This document shows, one piece after another, positions 18,901 through 24,282 of a stretch of 64,000 bases of DNA. Origin of the DNA: SIG307 sp964545045 (lineage in GTDB: Bacteria > Bacillota > Clostridia > Lachnospirales > Lachnospiraceae); contig CAZJEN010000018.1 of assembly GCA_964545045.1 (NCBI GenBank), positions 4,451 through 68,450 on the forward strand. Direction: 5' to 3'. Below the pieces are notes generated by a model. It ran no database searches and was not told where the DNA came from. It worked only from the letters and a program-made list of their open reading frames with translations. The translations under genes were made by a program, and so were the position numbers. Position 1 is the first letter of the stretch. Every line of letters begins with the position of its first letter.

Positions 18901-20080
18901 TAACGCTGTTCCTTACTGCAATACCACCAGAAAAATAACTCTCATCCGGATTTCGATTAACAACACTGTCAACTTCTAGTACCTTTCTTACGCTTATATA
19001 TTGATACTCTGTTCCTGATAAAATCAGCGTAATTCCCCCCAATGCAACAGTCTCTGATGCACTCGTTGATGTAATGTCTCCTTTTACTTCGATACTGCCT
19101 TTCACAGACTCATTTGAATGATTATAGGTCGTGTTTACAACAAAATCACCATTTATCAAAACTTTTGACTCCGTTTCCTTCGGAATCAACTTGCCTTCCG
19201 TACCCAAGGTAAAGTTTCTAGCACAAGAAACGGCTCCGCTTCCAATATACAATTCTCCGTCTATTACGCAACAAGAAGCATTCACTTCATAGTTTTTAAC
19301 ATTCAGACACGCACCTGCTTTTACAATCAGTTTTCCTCCAATGTTCAAATTCTGCATTAGTTCCGCATTCTCGGCAAATCCGATATTACCGCTCCAGTTC
19401 CCATCTTGTACACTTGCACCTGATTTCAAGTAAACACCGTATGTATCATGCGTGTAAGGCGTCCCGACAACCGTTCCGGTTTCATCGATACATTCCCCTT
19501 TCACATACACTTCACTATTAATAACCACTTTTTCGGTGTTACGATTAATCAAGCCATAAATCCGTATCGGGCCGGAAACTCGTTGTTCTTTATTTCCCGA
19601 GAGAATCACTGTAAACTTCTCAAGTGTCTCATTCATTGCAATTACATTTACATGGCCTTTTACATCGAAACTTCCTCCGTTCACAGTCTCATCACAAGTT
19701 TCAGATACATTAACGCTTAGATTACCTCCTACAAATACCGTTTCTGTTCCGTTTTTGGTAATTAAATCGCCATTTACTCCCATTTTTCCGCTACATACAA
19801 TTTCTCCTCCATCAGTATACAAAATATCATAAAATATCAAGTTTCCTGCGCTCAGAGAATAGCCATTTAATCTTCCTCCAAGTGGAAGCGTCAAACCTCC
19901 TACCTGTAAATTGCGCCCTAAGTCCAGTTCCTCCTCAACATAAACGCTTCCCCCCCCATACATTTCCTTCAATTTGGTCAATGTACTCAACATGAATAGG
20001 AGTACTTCCTCTGACAGTTCTTGTCTCGTCAACACATTTTCCGAGAATATGAATTTGATAAGTCTCTTTTGATACATCAA
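8996..20080 (-). CDS. giant Rhs/YD-repeat toxin, main part (reading frame after the G8 tract)
   Basis: Real coding in this frame begins at the G8 tract (19950-19957); the codons upstream of it are a shadow. Order: beta-helix-like repeats (...LDLGRNLQVGG, repeated INRN...), about eight FN3/Ig-like domains, a PKD domain (YLWNMGDGTE), a carboxypeptidase-regulatory-like domain, a Rhs N-terminal domain (VDITNGHFTEEV), a long YD-repeat array forming the cocoon, the Rhs core (YYMRQRYYNPEIKRFVNQD) with the DPFGL cleavage motif at 9911-9925, and a 304-residue C-terminal toxin. Such proteins are secreted or surface-displayed contact-dependent toxins. The signal peptide is in the upstream frame, so export of this part requires frame restoration. 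Confidence 0.88.
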   Translation of the reverse strand: MMYQKRLIKFIFSENVLTRQELSEEVLLFMLSTLTKLKEMYGGGSVYVEEELDLGRNLQVGGLTLPLGGRLNGYSLSAGNLIFYDILYTDGGEIVCSGKMGVNGDLITKNGTETVFVGGNLSVNVSETCDETVNGGSFDVKGHVNVIAMNETLEKFTVILSGNKEQRVSGPIRIYGLINRNTEKVVINSEVYVKGECIDETGTVVGTPYTHDTYGVYLKSGASVQDGNWSGNIGFAENAELMQNLNIGGKLIVKAGACLNVKNYEVNASCCVIDGELYIGSGAVSCARNFTLGTEGKLIPKETESKVLINGDFVVNTTYNHSNESVKGSIEVKGDITSTSASETVALGGITLILSGTEYQYISVRKVLEVDSVVNRNPDESYFSGGIAVRNSVIDETGTAEGYIIIKDTTTFANECWDGYLTVCEPVSLNQNLDVSGSITVKDGGILRLNGKEVHTQYVYVQNGTLDIQDGTLLCDYDVRIESQGILSMQDAKGHLTVNGEFKSYSEIDHTGYLTAGVLEICNLFRQGRPYCFVASDEHTVILNRLKGWVRVYSSYPDTFRFNRVIVNHAKKNYYFSTPLETISNRIIVEYDLPVSRLEVSDVTYTTAELTYEVPANSGVEEYVIYRNGEEIATTKTTIFWDKELQPGTKYVYEVYPRNDWGTLAKSSPKVEINTKLDTEAPSLNGSLGVKLRTGSSITISWNAATDNVGVEGYTVYRDGVELVSGITDTFYKDTTAEENKVYYYSVTAHDSSGNVSAESNRVESALVMPEITAVYPEPGKNIKADVLKLSVHFRNYGNSTGNQVKIEYKDSTGEWKRLTPQLLEQKRYNSTTLYVECEWDVTHVVGVKGYTLRYTLYDADGNKDEETITYFVDRQLPKAPENLIAIADNGTIVLNWEPSITEDCNSYKVYRKNEAEDEYTLLGTVSGKNNTSYTDKTVEENKTYTYVVTAVDVHTYESEYSAEATKTADTDLCPPEIKEILPKTGTVNKSVTLQVKATDNKEAAEVTFYFRTDGETEWTELETVSVNDRKAEYVLDTTRYEDGVYYIGVEAVDAAGNRSAEKEIRRYQVDNTGITKIVLTEYIGTSTQVQIKWEDVTEADFSYFQVEQLKDDAFVAVGKVYDVLGYTVGNLVPNTTYCFRIVGYDNLGNRGEPSEVCEVTTVEDTIKPTIKSVSPIASYYKDSLALQIDAKDNHALEKAVFSYSLDKVNFVEVARVYGDGNQSESFYHTMSLRAFDEGSLYIKFEVYDSAGNKNALLENGEDVIVEYFIDRTAPAKVEGLTTGSNEGCVELQWSSNIDKDVKYYRIYRADGQNGSFYVHKDRCNTKNYFDTSVRAGERYRYKVSAVDIAGNESTMSEEIAVTVAADTEAPTITGITPNDGETVGKQAQMKLLLIDNASLARLKAEYQRVGENTWYTLAEQQVFGKSYWATINWNTVRLTEGEYKIRITASDIAGNMSEEQTVIYYVDHTAPQAPALTAETGHFEIKLTLEGEKASDFSYYEIYRRKVGEDSFARIATVTEDEFTDTAVETGVIYFYQVTVYDKYGNSAKTEPAECYADDVDEVAPVAVLAQNLVGLAGMEVAFDGMGCSDNVRITQYLWNMGDGTEKEGPQPVHIYEEAGTYEVTLQVWDAVGNTAQAVTTVEIQEKTGRGSSVVKVVDENGTAIPYASIYVSSANTEGYSLKANSRGLVTIVEKSGAYNVAAYANKYLPADIDVTVSEYEVREYTLTLVEDELIVGELTVHRMELEEMLEAEVDFSDPENYNLFVFEIQLTFAQTPLPVKINYVSGNGGATYNFSYTGTGGGSYERKVHIQDINCPDVEEEEPVPILAYVSTIQHVSWLKEMYEVELGILNAADSCYTIEDSVATLNLPESGVSLAKLVGGQSLTQDMGTIRGQEEKTVSWIVKGDESGTYSLSADFEGTLMPFRQKVSARFETESEFEVNTGEGLHIYIMPENRAYIDREYYIQFKIVNESDRPLYKFSTSIGPYEEPTKEYTVIDEDTGEIYTTKSAPIAVTTGTNLRQAVILEDGQKLEFAVLYPGESFYGTYKTTFTGEGDPEKVYYKLIESLVTVLEGANKGVEVTVLPIEAHIYQTRFRTVVLPSFYGDPVDITNGHFTEEVAAFAVNGATSIGLDMHYSSGLADYRGDLGFGWYHDYDMRLEEQNGIIWYYGAPGAKLSFLSKNALENNLFATKQDGVIRLAEGEEYSYGEYYSQSEAMEGYRIEKHEDGTYAMYLPSGIRYSFDARGRLVKITDTDGKSVSVGYSESTMTITDELSGKHVYYNYNSYGFITSVTDDNGRKITLTYDGGGCLTSYTDPIGNTITYVYDEEHRIIEASNANGVYVANAYDDKNRVTEQTDARGGRMTFSYTETGDGMLVTIVDAAGVKKQAAINANGKMTYVVNENGGKTTYTYDEKGRLLSETDSYGNTTSREYDEKGNIVKLTECGTNSTAMTYDANGNLLTVTDAEGNTASYTYDARNLMLSKTDFNGCVTFYEYDADGFLVKETIEGLGSVQYTYENGMCTAVTDYKGNTSYVEYDGMGNLIKSTDAAGDVTSYEFNAAGQMVRAIDNQGNVTSYRYDCNFNLIALTDGAGNTTTYEYDAAGNQTAVCYPDGTKTSYIYDSMGRCTEVHYADGSKEFMEYDVSGNLIKETFPDGSTVSYKYDLLNRCVEEQDVDGSCISYEYYPNGKISKEMYPDGSSLQYTYNSSWYPETVTDHMGISITYQYDVKGNVTSEKDALGNTRSYVYDTFGRLTEETDANGNTTTYEYDANSNCINKTNALGVSVHMEYDERNRLTEVYTETKDGEVYRVTYEYDSLGRVIAVTDEEGYTSRMAYDALGNVTSVTDALGNVQTVTTYDSMGRTATVTDALGITAEYSYDAVGNLLAVTELLNGQNGRVTGYSYDAMGRLIGVTDPLDGITAEVYNDDGELVGRMDANGGTTTYTYDCMGRLLTELNPIGSETSYTYNEQGLLSELTNARGQKTSYTYDVAGRVTSLADELGTVSYEYDANGNVLKVTDEGGSIERKYDALNRITEYTDYNGNTVKYAYDEIGNLISLTYPGGEIVRYTYYKNGWLQTVTDNEGRVTSYEYDANGNLTHTTRANGTEEFCTYNEAGLLVEQKDVKGEEVLTHYTYTYDARGNVASVEGTETDEHDLTRLVSATMTYDAANRLLTYNGEELRYDADGNMLYGPVNGEMTELIYDCRNRLVSAGGVTYTYDPENIRIAAETDSYREVYVTESVSSSLSRILSATRYEKGATQEEGKATLYIYGNGLIYEYTDDAVLYHHYNNLGSTTKLTDATGTVVETYTYGVYGELLSGDTTLTRFLYNGRCGVSTDDNGLYYMRQRYYNPEIKRFVNQDILTGSIGNSQSLNRYSYVQGNPVTYTDPFGLSPINGTNPGAMIAHTVLGLVGWVPGLVGAAANAIDAVVYAVVDKDYKNALFAGGSAVTFGVGKIVSGVGKGSKAALNVQRVCNFAGSGINFAQSAEGTYQTASMMADKYIVQGQPFSGSTVLEVGLLAANIFGTYKSGSLVLNDLADAGSSAVRSFKAWREKNGIPSLAQNNGGFVDIDAYKTSYGKSSGKYSGADNIADAVRLKEYYRQAERYGTGSIKELHDGRFRFYEELKLAKKQGEMAGARHVREWNPYTGYKRDWYETLDHYGNIRQVRPDPNITGGIKVHYMFDIDGVYTGNWMPNK
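9990..13330 (-). repeat. YD-repeat array and Rhs core
   Basis: Dozens of roughly 20-residue repeats of the form GN...YTYDA.GRL....D..G. The DNA shows the same period, with recurring GTAGGTGTAGG-like blocks on the plus strand. These pack into the hollow shell that encloses the toxin in Rhs and Tc toxins. Shell-sealing core residues follow at about 10000-10110. Confidence 0.9.
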
Positions 20081-22850
20081 ATCTCAACCCTTTCAAATTC
20101 CGATTGATTATATTTCCGATTGTCAGATTGCTGCAGGTCCAAATCTCCTGCAACTGCTCTCCGGAAAACACCATTGTATTTCCGATTTTTACCTCGCCAC
20201 CCGAGCTATAACTGGAAGGATAAGACTGAATCTGAAAATCCCCTTGTACTTCAATAACACCGTCTTTAATTCCATCTCCAATGTATCTGCCATAATTTCC
20301 GATAATAAACATCCCACCAACAAATACATAATCCTCAGGATTTTGCATCACCAGTCTTCCGCTTTTCAAATAGAGCGATTCTTCTACCAGTAATTGCCCT
20401 CCTTGTATCTCTATCGTTGCGGTGCTCTCAATTTTCTTAGCCTTGAGTGTTTTTCCATTCAATTTTAGAGAGTTCTGTACATATATCCCCCCAAGAACCT
20501 CCATGTCTTGATTCAACGTAACCGCGCCTTGACTAATATAAAGTCTTCCGCTCCACCTTCCCCCTTCGATTGTAGTATTACTACCAATCGTTATTGCACC
20601 TGTAGCTGTTCCGGTCTCATCAACCACACGCCCTGTTACGTAAAGATAATAACTTAACACCACTCCCTGCTTATTTCGATTAATAATCTCATATACAGTT
20701 ACCGGCGAAACGCTCGAAACGAATTTCTGTGTCTCTTCTCCCGAAAAAACCAGAGTTAACTGCCCCAAATTCAAATCATAATTATTTCTTACATTTTTTA
20801 CATTACAATTTCCTTTAAGTTCCAACCCCCCCTTAGGCTCTCCGATTGGATCGCTAACAGTGTCTATGATTATATCTCCGCAAACAATAATCTTATCGTT
20901 ATCATTGCTCAAATCAATACTACTTCTACCGGTTCCATATGTAACAGTTCCATCCTCTTGTTTTCGGACTATCTGTGTCCTATAATCCCCCTCCACACAT
21001 AGGGTTCCACCATTTACCTTCATGGTTCCCGCCATTTGAATAAAGTCTCCTGTTACGGTAAGATTATGCCCGTTTAGATCCAGTGTCCCTCCGTTCATAA
21101 TCAAATCTTCATTCCAAACAGTATCCTCTTCCAGCTTCCAACCACAGGTTGCCCCTTCATCGTAATAGGTTACCTTACATCCGTTCTCTTGCACTTCCAT
21201 GGAGCCGGGATCAGAAAAGAAAACTCCATCCTCACTATGATTATCCACACCGAAATAAATATATCCTAACCTGTGATCTTCATAATAAACAACCTGTTTT
21301 TCATCTCCGGCAATTAGAAAGCTCGCTCCTCCATAATTTGTCGTACCTGTTCCGCATATTCTCAAGTCACCTTCAATTTTAAAACAGTACCTTCCTTCTG
21401 TATAACTCATACTGAAATATCCATCTTTAAGAACTACATCTCCGTAAACATTGATATATCCTACGCCACCATCATAGTAAACAAAAGTCGTCGCATCATT
21501 CTCACTATTTTCTAAATAATAACTTCCCTCAATTATCAAATTGCCATTTCCTGCCCGAATTCCTCCTCCTGTATGAAAAAAATCCCCATGTATCGTCATA
21601 GAATGTCCGTTCATATTTAGACAGCCACCAATCAGATGATAATCTCCTTCTATTACAACATCTTCTTCCAAAGTATAACCATACTGTCCTTCTTCCTCAT
21701 ATGTAAATTTACAGCCGTTTGTAATAAACTCATAACATTCGATACGAGATGCAAAATGAACTCCCGCTTCACTGTAATTCTGCAATTCAATCTTTCGAAT
21801 CTCTGTATTTTCCTCTACCTTAACAGTCTGTTCCTGTTCTCCGTTAAGAACAAGGGACTTTATTCTAATCGCCCCTCCCGATACAGCCATACTACCGCCA
21901 ACTTCAATCGGCAAATAATTTACCTTACTCTCCGTCAGCAAAAAATCTCCTCCACAGGATAACAATCCACTGTTGTACTTACTGTTGTCCAACGTCCCTT
22001 CGGTCATAACAACATCCGAATATACGGTCAATGTATGTCCGTTCAGGTCTATCGTTCCTCCCAAAGTATTTACACTATATACGGTTCTATCATAGGACAG
22101 CTTATATTTGCCGCCTTCCATGATTAAGTCCTCGGGTAGCTTCACCTCTTGGGTTCTCATTACCATCTGACCGTTTTCATCTTTTCCTTCTACTCGATAG
22201 CTGTGTTGCTTCCCTACTTGGAGTTCCGTATCATAATACTCCGTACAATATTCTTCATTCGCAGATATCGTTGCCAATAAACTGTTATCTCTGTATACCT
22301 CATACCTAACTATGTTATATCCTTCGTCCCAACTTAAATACCCATTTTTCTCTTCATCTAAATAACCGTAAAGATATGATTCTTCCGGCATCATATCTTT
22401 GACGATTGTCTCCTCATCTTCCCTTAACACAACCCTCGCCCCAGACTCAATATCCGAAGTTTCCAGTTCCGAAACATCCTCTATCGGTTCTGTTTCATCG
22501 GATTCTGTTTCCGATGTTTCTTCGACCGTTTCCTGCACTTCCGTCTCCGCAGCTTCCCATGCGGTTTCCTCCGTTGCTTTCGATATCGTTTCCTGCACTT
22601 CCGTCTCCACAGTCTCTTCTATTGCTTCCGGTATTGTTTCCTGTTCTGTAACATCCTCTACTGCTTCCGTGGTTGCTACTTCCTCTATCGACTCCGGCCC
22701 AATCGCCTCCACCGGCTCTGGCTGTTCCCGCAATTCTTCCATTGCATAAACAACATTATCTAACGCTGCCTCAAACGTTGTTAATGGCAACAACGAAATG
22801 ATTAATACAACCGCTATAATTCTCTTCCAAAATGTACGTAACTTTCTCAT
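19935..22850 (-). CDS. giant Rhs toxin, N-terminal part (signal peptide and beta-helix repeats)
   Basis: 971 codons. Residues 1-30 are a signal peptide (MRKLRTFWKRIIAVVLIISL). Residues about 40-150 are a Glu/Thr/Val-rich spacer, followed by an FN3-like unit and then many right-handed beta-helix rungs with the recurring pattern GGTLDLNGH.LTV.GD and blocks ending INRN. This reads as the secretion and surface-spacing part of the downstream YD-repeat toxin. It ends 15 bp past the G8 tract at a stop read only because of the frameshift. It starts 37 bp after the small YD-stalk gene, with GTGAGG as RBS, in the same riboswitch-controlled operon. With 8 G the product is a secreted truncated beta-helix protein of 971 aa. 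Confidence 0.85.
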   Translation of the reverse strand: MRKLRTFWKRIIAVVLIISLLPLTTFEAALDNVVYAMEELREQPEPVEAIGPESIEEVATTEAVEDVTEQETIPEAIEETVETEVQETISKATEETAWEAAETEVQETVEETSETESDETEPIEDVSELETSDIESGARVVLREDEETIVKDMMPEESYLYGYLDEEKNGYLSWDEGYNIVRYEVYRDNSLLATISANEEYCTEYYDTELQVGKQHSYRVEGKDENGQMVMRTQEVKLPEDLIMEGGKYKLSYDRTVYSVNTLGGTIDLNGHTLTVYSDVVMTEGTLDNSKYNSGLLSCGGDFLLTESKVNYLPIEVGGSMAVSGGAIRIKSLVLNGEQEQTVKVEENTEIRKIELQNYSEAGVHFASRIECYEFITNGCKFTYEEEGQYGYTLEEDVVIEGDYHLIGGCLNMNGHSMTIHGDFFHTGGGIRAGNGNLIIEGSYYLENSENDATTFVYYDGGVGYINVYGDVVLKDGYFSMSYTEGRYCFKIEGDLRICGTGTTNYGGASFLIAGDEKQVVYYEDHRLGYIYFGVDNHSEDGVFFSDPGSMEVQENGCKVTYYDEGATCGWKLEEDTVWNEDLIMNGGTLDLNGHNLTVTGDFIQMAGTMKVNGGTLCVEGDYRTQIVRKQEDGTVTYGTGRSSIDLSNDNDKIIVCGDIIIDTVSDPIGEPKGGLELKGNCNVKNVRNNYDLNLGQLTLVFSGEETQKFVSSVSPVTVYEIINRNKQGVVLSYYLYVTGRVVDETGTATGAITIGSNTTIEGGRWSGRLYISQGAVTLNQDMEVLGGIYVQNSLKLNGKTLKAKKIESTATIEIQGGQLLVEESLYLKSGRLVMQNPEDYVFVGGMFIIGNYGRYIGDGIKDGVIEVQGDFQIQSYPSSYSSGGEVKIGNTMVFSGEQLQEIWTCSNLTIGNIINRNLKGLRFDVSKETYQIHILGKCVDETRTVRGSTPIHVEYIDQIEGNVWGGKRLC
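19950..19957 (-). other. G8 homopolymer at the frame junction of the giant Rhs gene
   Basis: Eight C on plus (eight G in the mRNA). Upstream coding is in one frame (...EGNVW-GG then KRLC stop). Downstream coding is in another (GGSVYVEEELDLG...). One G fewer (or two more) would join them into one ORF of about 4,600 codons. The joined residues W-GG-SVYV...LDLGRNLQVGG match the repeat pattern W-SG-RLYI...LNQDMEVLGG seen elsewhere in the same protein, so the joined form is the ancestral one. Confidence 0.8.
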
Positions 22851-22887
22851 TTTATCCTCACGCTCTTATTTTTCAAAAATTTAAAAT

Positions 22888-23856
22888 CTATTTTACTGTT
22901 CTCAGTATGTTTCTCAGTATCATTTCCACTCTTTCAAGCACCCGCGTAAACATCTGTACAGTTTCCCCCATTACTTCTTGCATCTCTTCTGTAAACAGAC
23001 CGAATATACCTACAGAATCCTCTTCCTTCGGTGGCTCTGGGTTTTCCCCGGCCTCCGGTATCGGCGTCGTTTTCGGTCCCTCGGTCGCATCCGGCACTGG
23101 TGTTACTTCCGGCGTCGGCGTTGCTTTTGGCGTCGGCGTTGCACTCGGCACTACCGGTGTTGCTGTTGCCTTTGGCGTCGGTGTTGTACTCGGTACTACC
23201 GGTGTTGCTGTTGCCTTTGGTGTCGGTGTTACGCTCGGTAATGNNNNNNNNNNNNNNNNNNNNNNNNNNNNNNNNNNNNNNNNNNNNNNNNNNNNNNNNN
23301 NNNNNNNNNNNNNNNNNNNNNNNNNNNNNNNNNNNNNNNNNNNTGTTGCTGTTGCCTTTGGTGTCGGTGTTACGCTCGGTAATGCCGGTGTTGCTGTTAC
23401 CTTTGGCGTCGGTATTGTACTCGGTACTACCGGTGTCGGCGTTGCGCTCGGTACTACCGGTGTTGCTGTTGCCTTTGGCGTCGGCGTTGCGCTCGGTACT
23501 ACCGGTGTTGCTGTTGCCTTTGGTGTCGGTGTTACGCTCGGTAATGCCGGTGTTGCTGTTACCTTTGGCGTCGGTGTTGTACTCGGTACTACCGGTGTTG
23601 CTGTTGCCTTTGGCGTCGGCGTTGCGCTCGGTTTTTGTGTCACCTGTAATTCCTCCGGTATATATACAATGGTATCTATCATATTACCGTTACTATCATA
23701 CTTATATTCAACATACGAACCATTCTCATAAATCACTTTTATTACCCGGTTCAAATCATCATATAAGTAAGTCTCCGCTTTTGCATGGCTTGCGTTTATA
23801 CACAGCATTACAGCTATCCCAAGCACTCCAAATATCTTTTTATTTTTCATTTGCAT
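22888..23856 (-). CDS. secreted two-YD-repeat protein on a Thr/Pro stalk
   Basis: Signal peptide (KIFGVLGIAVMLCINASHAKA), then two YD repeats (YLYDDLNRVIKVIYENGS, YVEYKYDSNGNMI), then a low-complexity stalk of TPTPKATATPVVPS-type 15-residue units, then an amphipathic C-terminal helix (MFTRVLERVEMILRNIL). The stalk is interrupted by the 100-N gap, so the stated length of 322 aa is provisional. It is first in the operon, behind the c-di-GMP riboswitch and directly before the giant Rhs gene. A YD module alone cannot form a shell, so a role as anchor, adaptor or chaperone of the giant protein is possible but unproven. The RBS is AAGGAG, 5 nt before the ATG. Confidence 0.75.
   Translation of the reverse strand: MQMKNKKIFGVLGIAVMLCINASHAKAETYLYDDLNRVIKVIYENGSYVEYKYDSNGNMIDTIVYIPEELQVTQKPSATPTPKATATPVVPSTTPTPKVTATPALPSVTPTPKATATPVVPSATPTPKATATPVVPSATPTPVVPSTIPTPKVTATPALPSVTPTPKATATXXXXXXXXXXXXXXXXXXXXXXXXXXXXXXXXXXLPSVTPTPKATATPVVPSTTPTPKATATPVVPSATPTPKATPTPEVTPVPDATEGPKTTPIPEAGENPEPPKEEDSVGIFGLFTEEMQEVMGETVQMFTRVLERVEMILRNILRTVK
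23119..23632 (-). repeat. 45-bp tandem repeat encoding a Thr/Pro stalk
   Basis: The unit runs about 45 bp (15 codons), for example ACCGGTGTTGCTGTTGCC followed by TTTGGCGTCGGTGTTGTA and CTCGGTACT, with several variants. The array contains the assembly gap, consistent with a collapsed repeat whose true copy number is unknown. Confidence 0.9.
23244..23343. other. assembly gap (100 N)
   Basis: Exactly 100 undetermined bases within the 45-bp tandem repeat; probably a scaffolding gap of arbitrary length. Confidence 0.98.
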
Positions 23857-23884
23857 TGTCTCTCCTTTTTATATACTTTTACAT

Positions 23885-23914
23885 AAAAAAAGCTACAAAG
23901 ATAACCTTTGCAGC
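23885..23914 (-). terminator. riboswitch expression-platform terminator
   Basis: Minus strand GCTGCAAAG-GTTAT-CTTTGTAGC followed by TTTTTTT, about 30 nt ahead of the YD-stalk start codon. The 5' arm shares GCTGC with the 3' end of the aptamer, giving mutually exclusive folds. Confidence 0.85.
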
Positions 23915-23984
23915 CGAACCATCATAAGGATAAACTCCCCGTAGACTTCAAACTTTGCGCCCTAATGTTTCCATAAGTTTGCCA
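23910..23984 (-). promoter_or_regulatory. cyclic di-GMP-I (GEMM) riboswitch aptamer
   Basis: The minus-strand RNA contains, in order, GGCAAAC, a short stem ATG-GAAA-CAT with the GNRA tetraloop, the hallmark GGGCGCAAAG (GGACGCAAAG in the consensus), a second arm with GUCUACGGG, then UAUGAUGGUUCGGCUGC. This order and these spacings match the GEMM-I consensus (for example GGCAAACC..GAAA..GGGACGCAAAGCC). It lies between a TTGACA promoter and the YD-stalk/Rhs operon. Its last bases overlap the 5' arm of an intrinsic terminator, so ligand binding should prevent termination (an ON switch). That direction is inference. Confidence 0.82.
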
Positions 23985-23999
23985 AAAAAACCACGGATT

Positions 24000-24028
24000 A
24001 TAATACCGTAATATCTATTCCTTGTCAA
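24000..24028 (-). promoter_or_regulatory. sigma-A promoter of the riboswitch-Rhs operon
   Basis: Minus strand TTGACA (24023-24028), 17-bp spacer, TATTAT (24000-24005). Transcription would start just upstream of the GEMM aptamer. Confidence 0.75.
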
Positions 24029-24166
24029 CCTTCAAATTATTAATTTATTCTTAATGTTCTTTCGTTCAATGCGCCACTCCAAAATGCTTTCCCTCCTCTT
24101 AGTAAATTCCCCTACCCCACAAAATAACCTTTTATATAAAAATCCTTGCATCAATTAGCCATCTAA

Positions 24167-24195
24167 TTGACTTTGGTTTTTAATTGTTTTATCAT
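24167..24195 (+). promoter_or_regulatory. sigma-A promoter of the GH43-esterase pair
   Basis: TTGACT (24167-24172), 17-bp spacer, TATCAT (24190-24195), about 85 bp before the GH43 start. Confidence 0.55.
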
Positions 24196-24282
24196 AGAAC
24201 CAGTGGGGTTTATTTCTGTTTTTTACACATTCTTAAATCCCAAGATTATAGCAATTTTGAAGCTTTATGAGGAGGTATTTTT

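Noticed and set aside
9552..18979. Many plus-strand open frames opposite the giant Rhs gene, one of 213 codons at 12188-12829
   Set aside because: They are antisense shadows of the YD-repeat and FN3 coding frames, with repetitive Val/Gly/Arg composition, no ribosome sites and no recognisable domains.
19958..20080. Start codon at 20080 as the real start of the YD/toxin ORF
   Set aside because: Codons from 20080 to the G8 tract are a shadow of the upstream frame, whose beta-helix repeats continue to the tract; no ribosome site precedes 20080.
23119..23632. CRISPR-like regular repeats
   Set aside because: The 45-bp units are contiguous without spacers and keep a reading frame encoding TPTPKATATP-type peptides; it is a coding tandem repeat.
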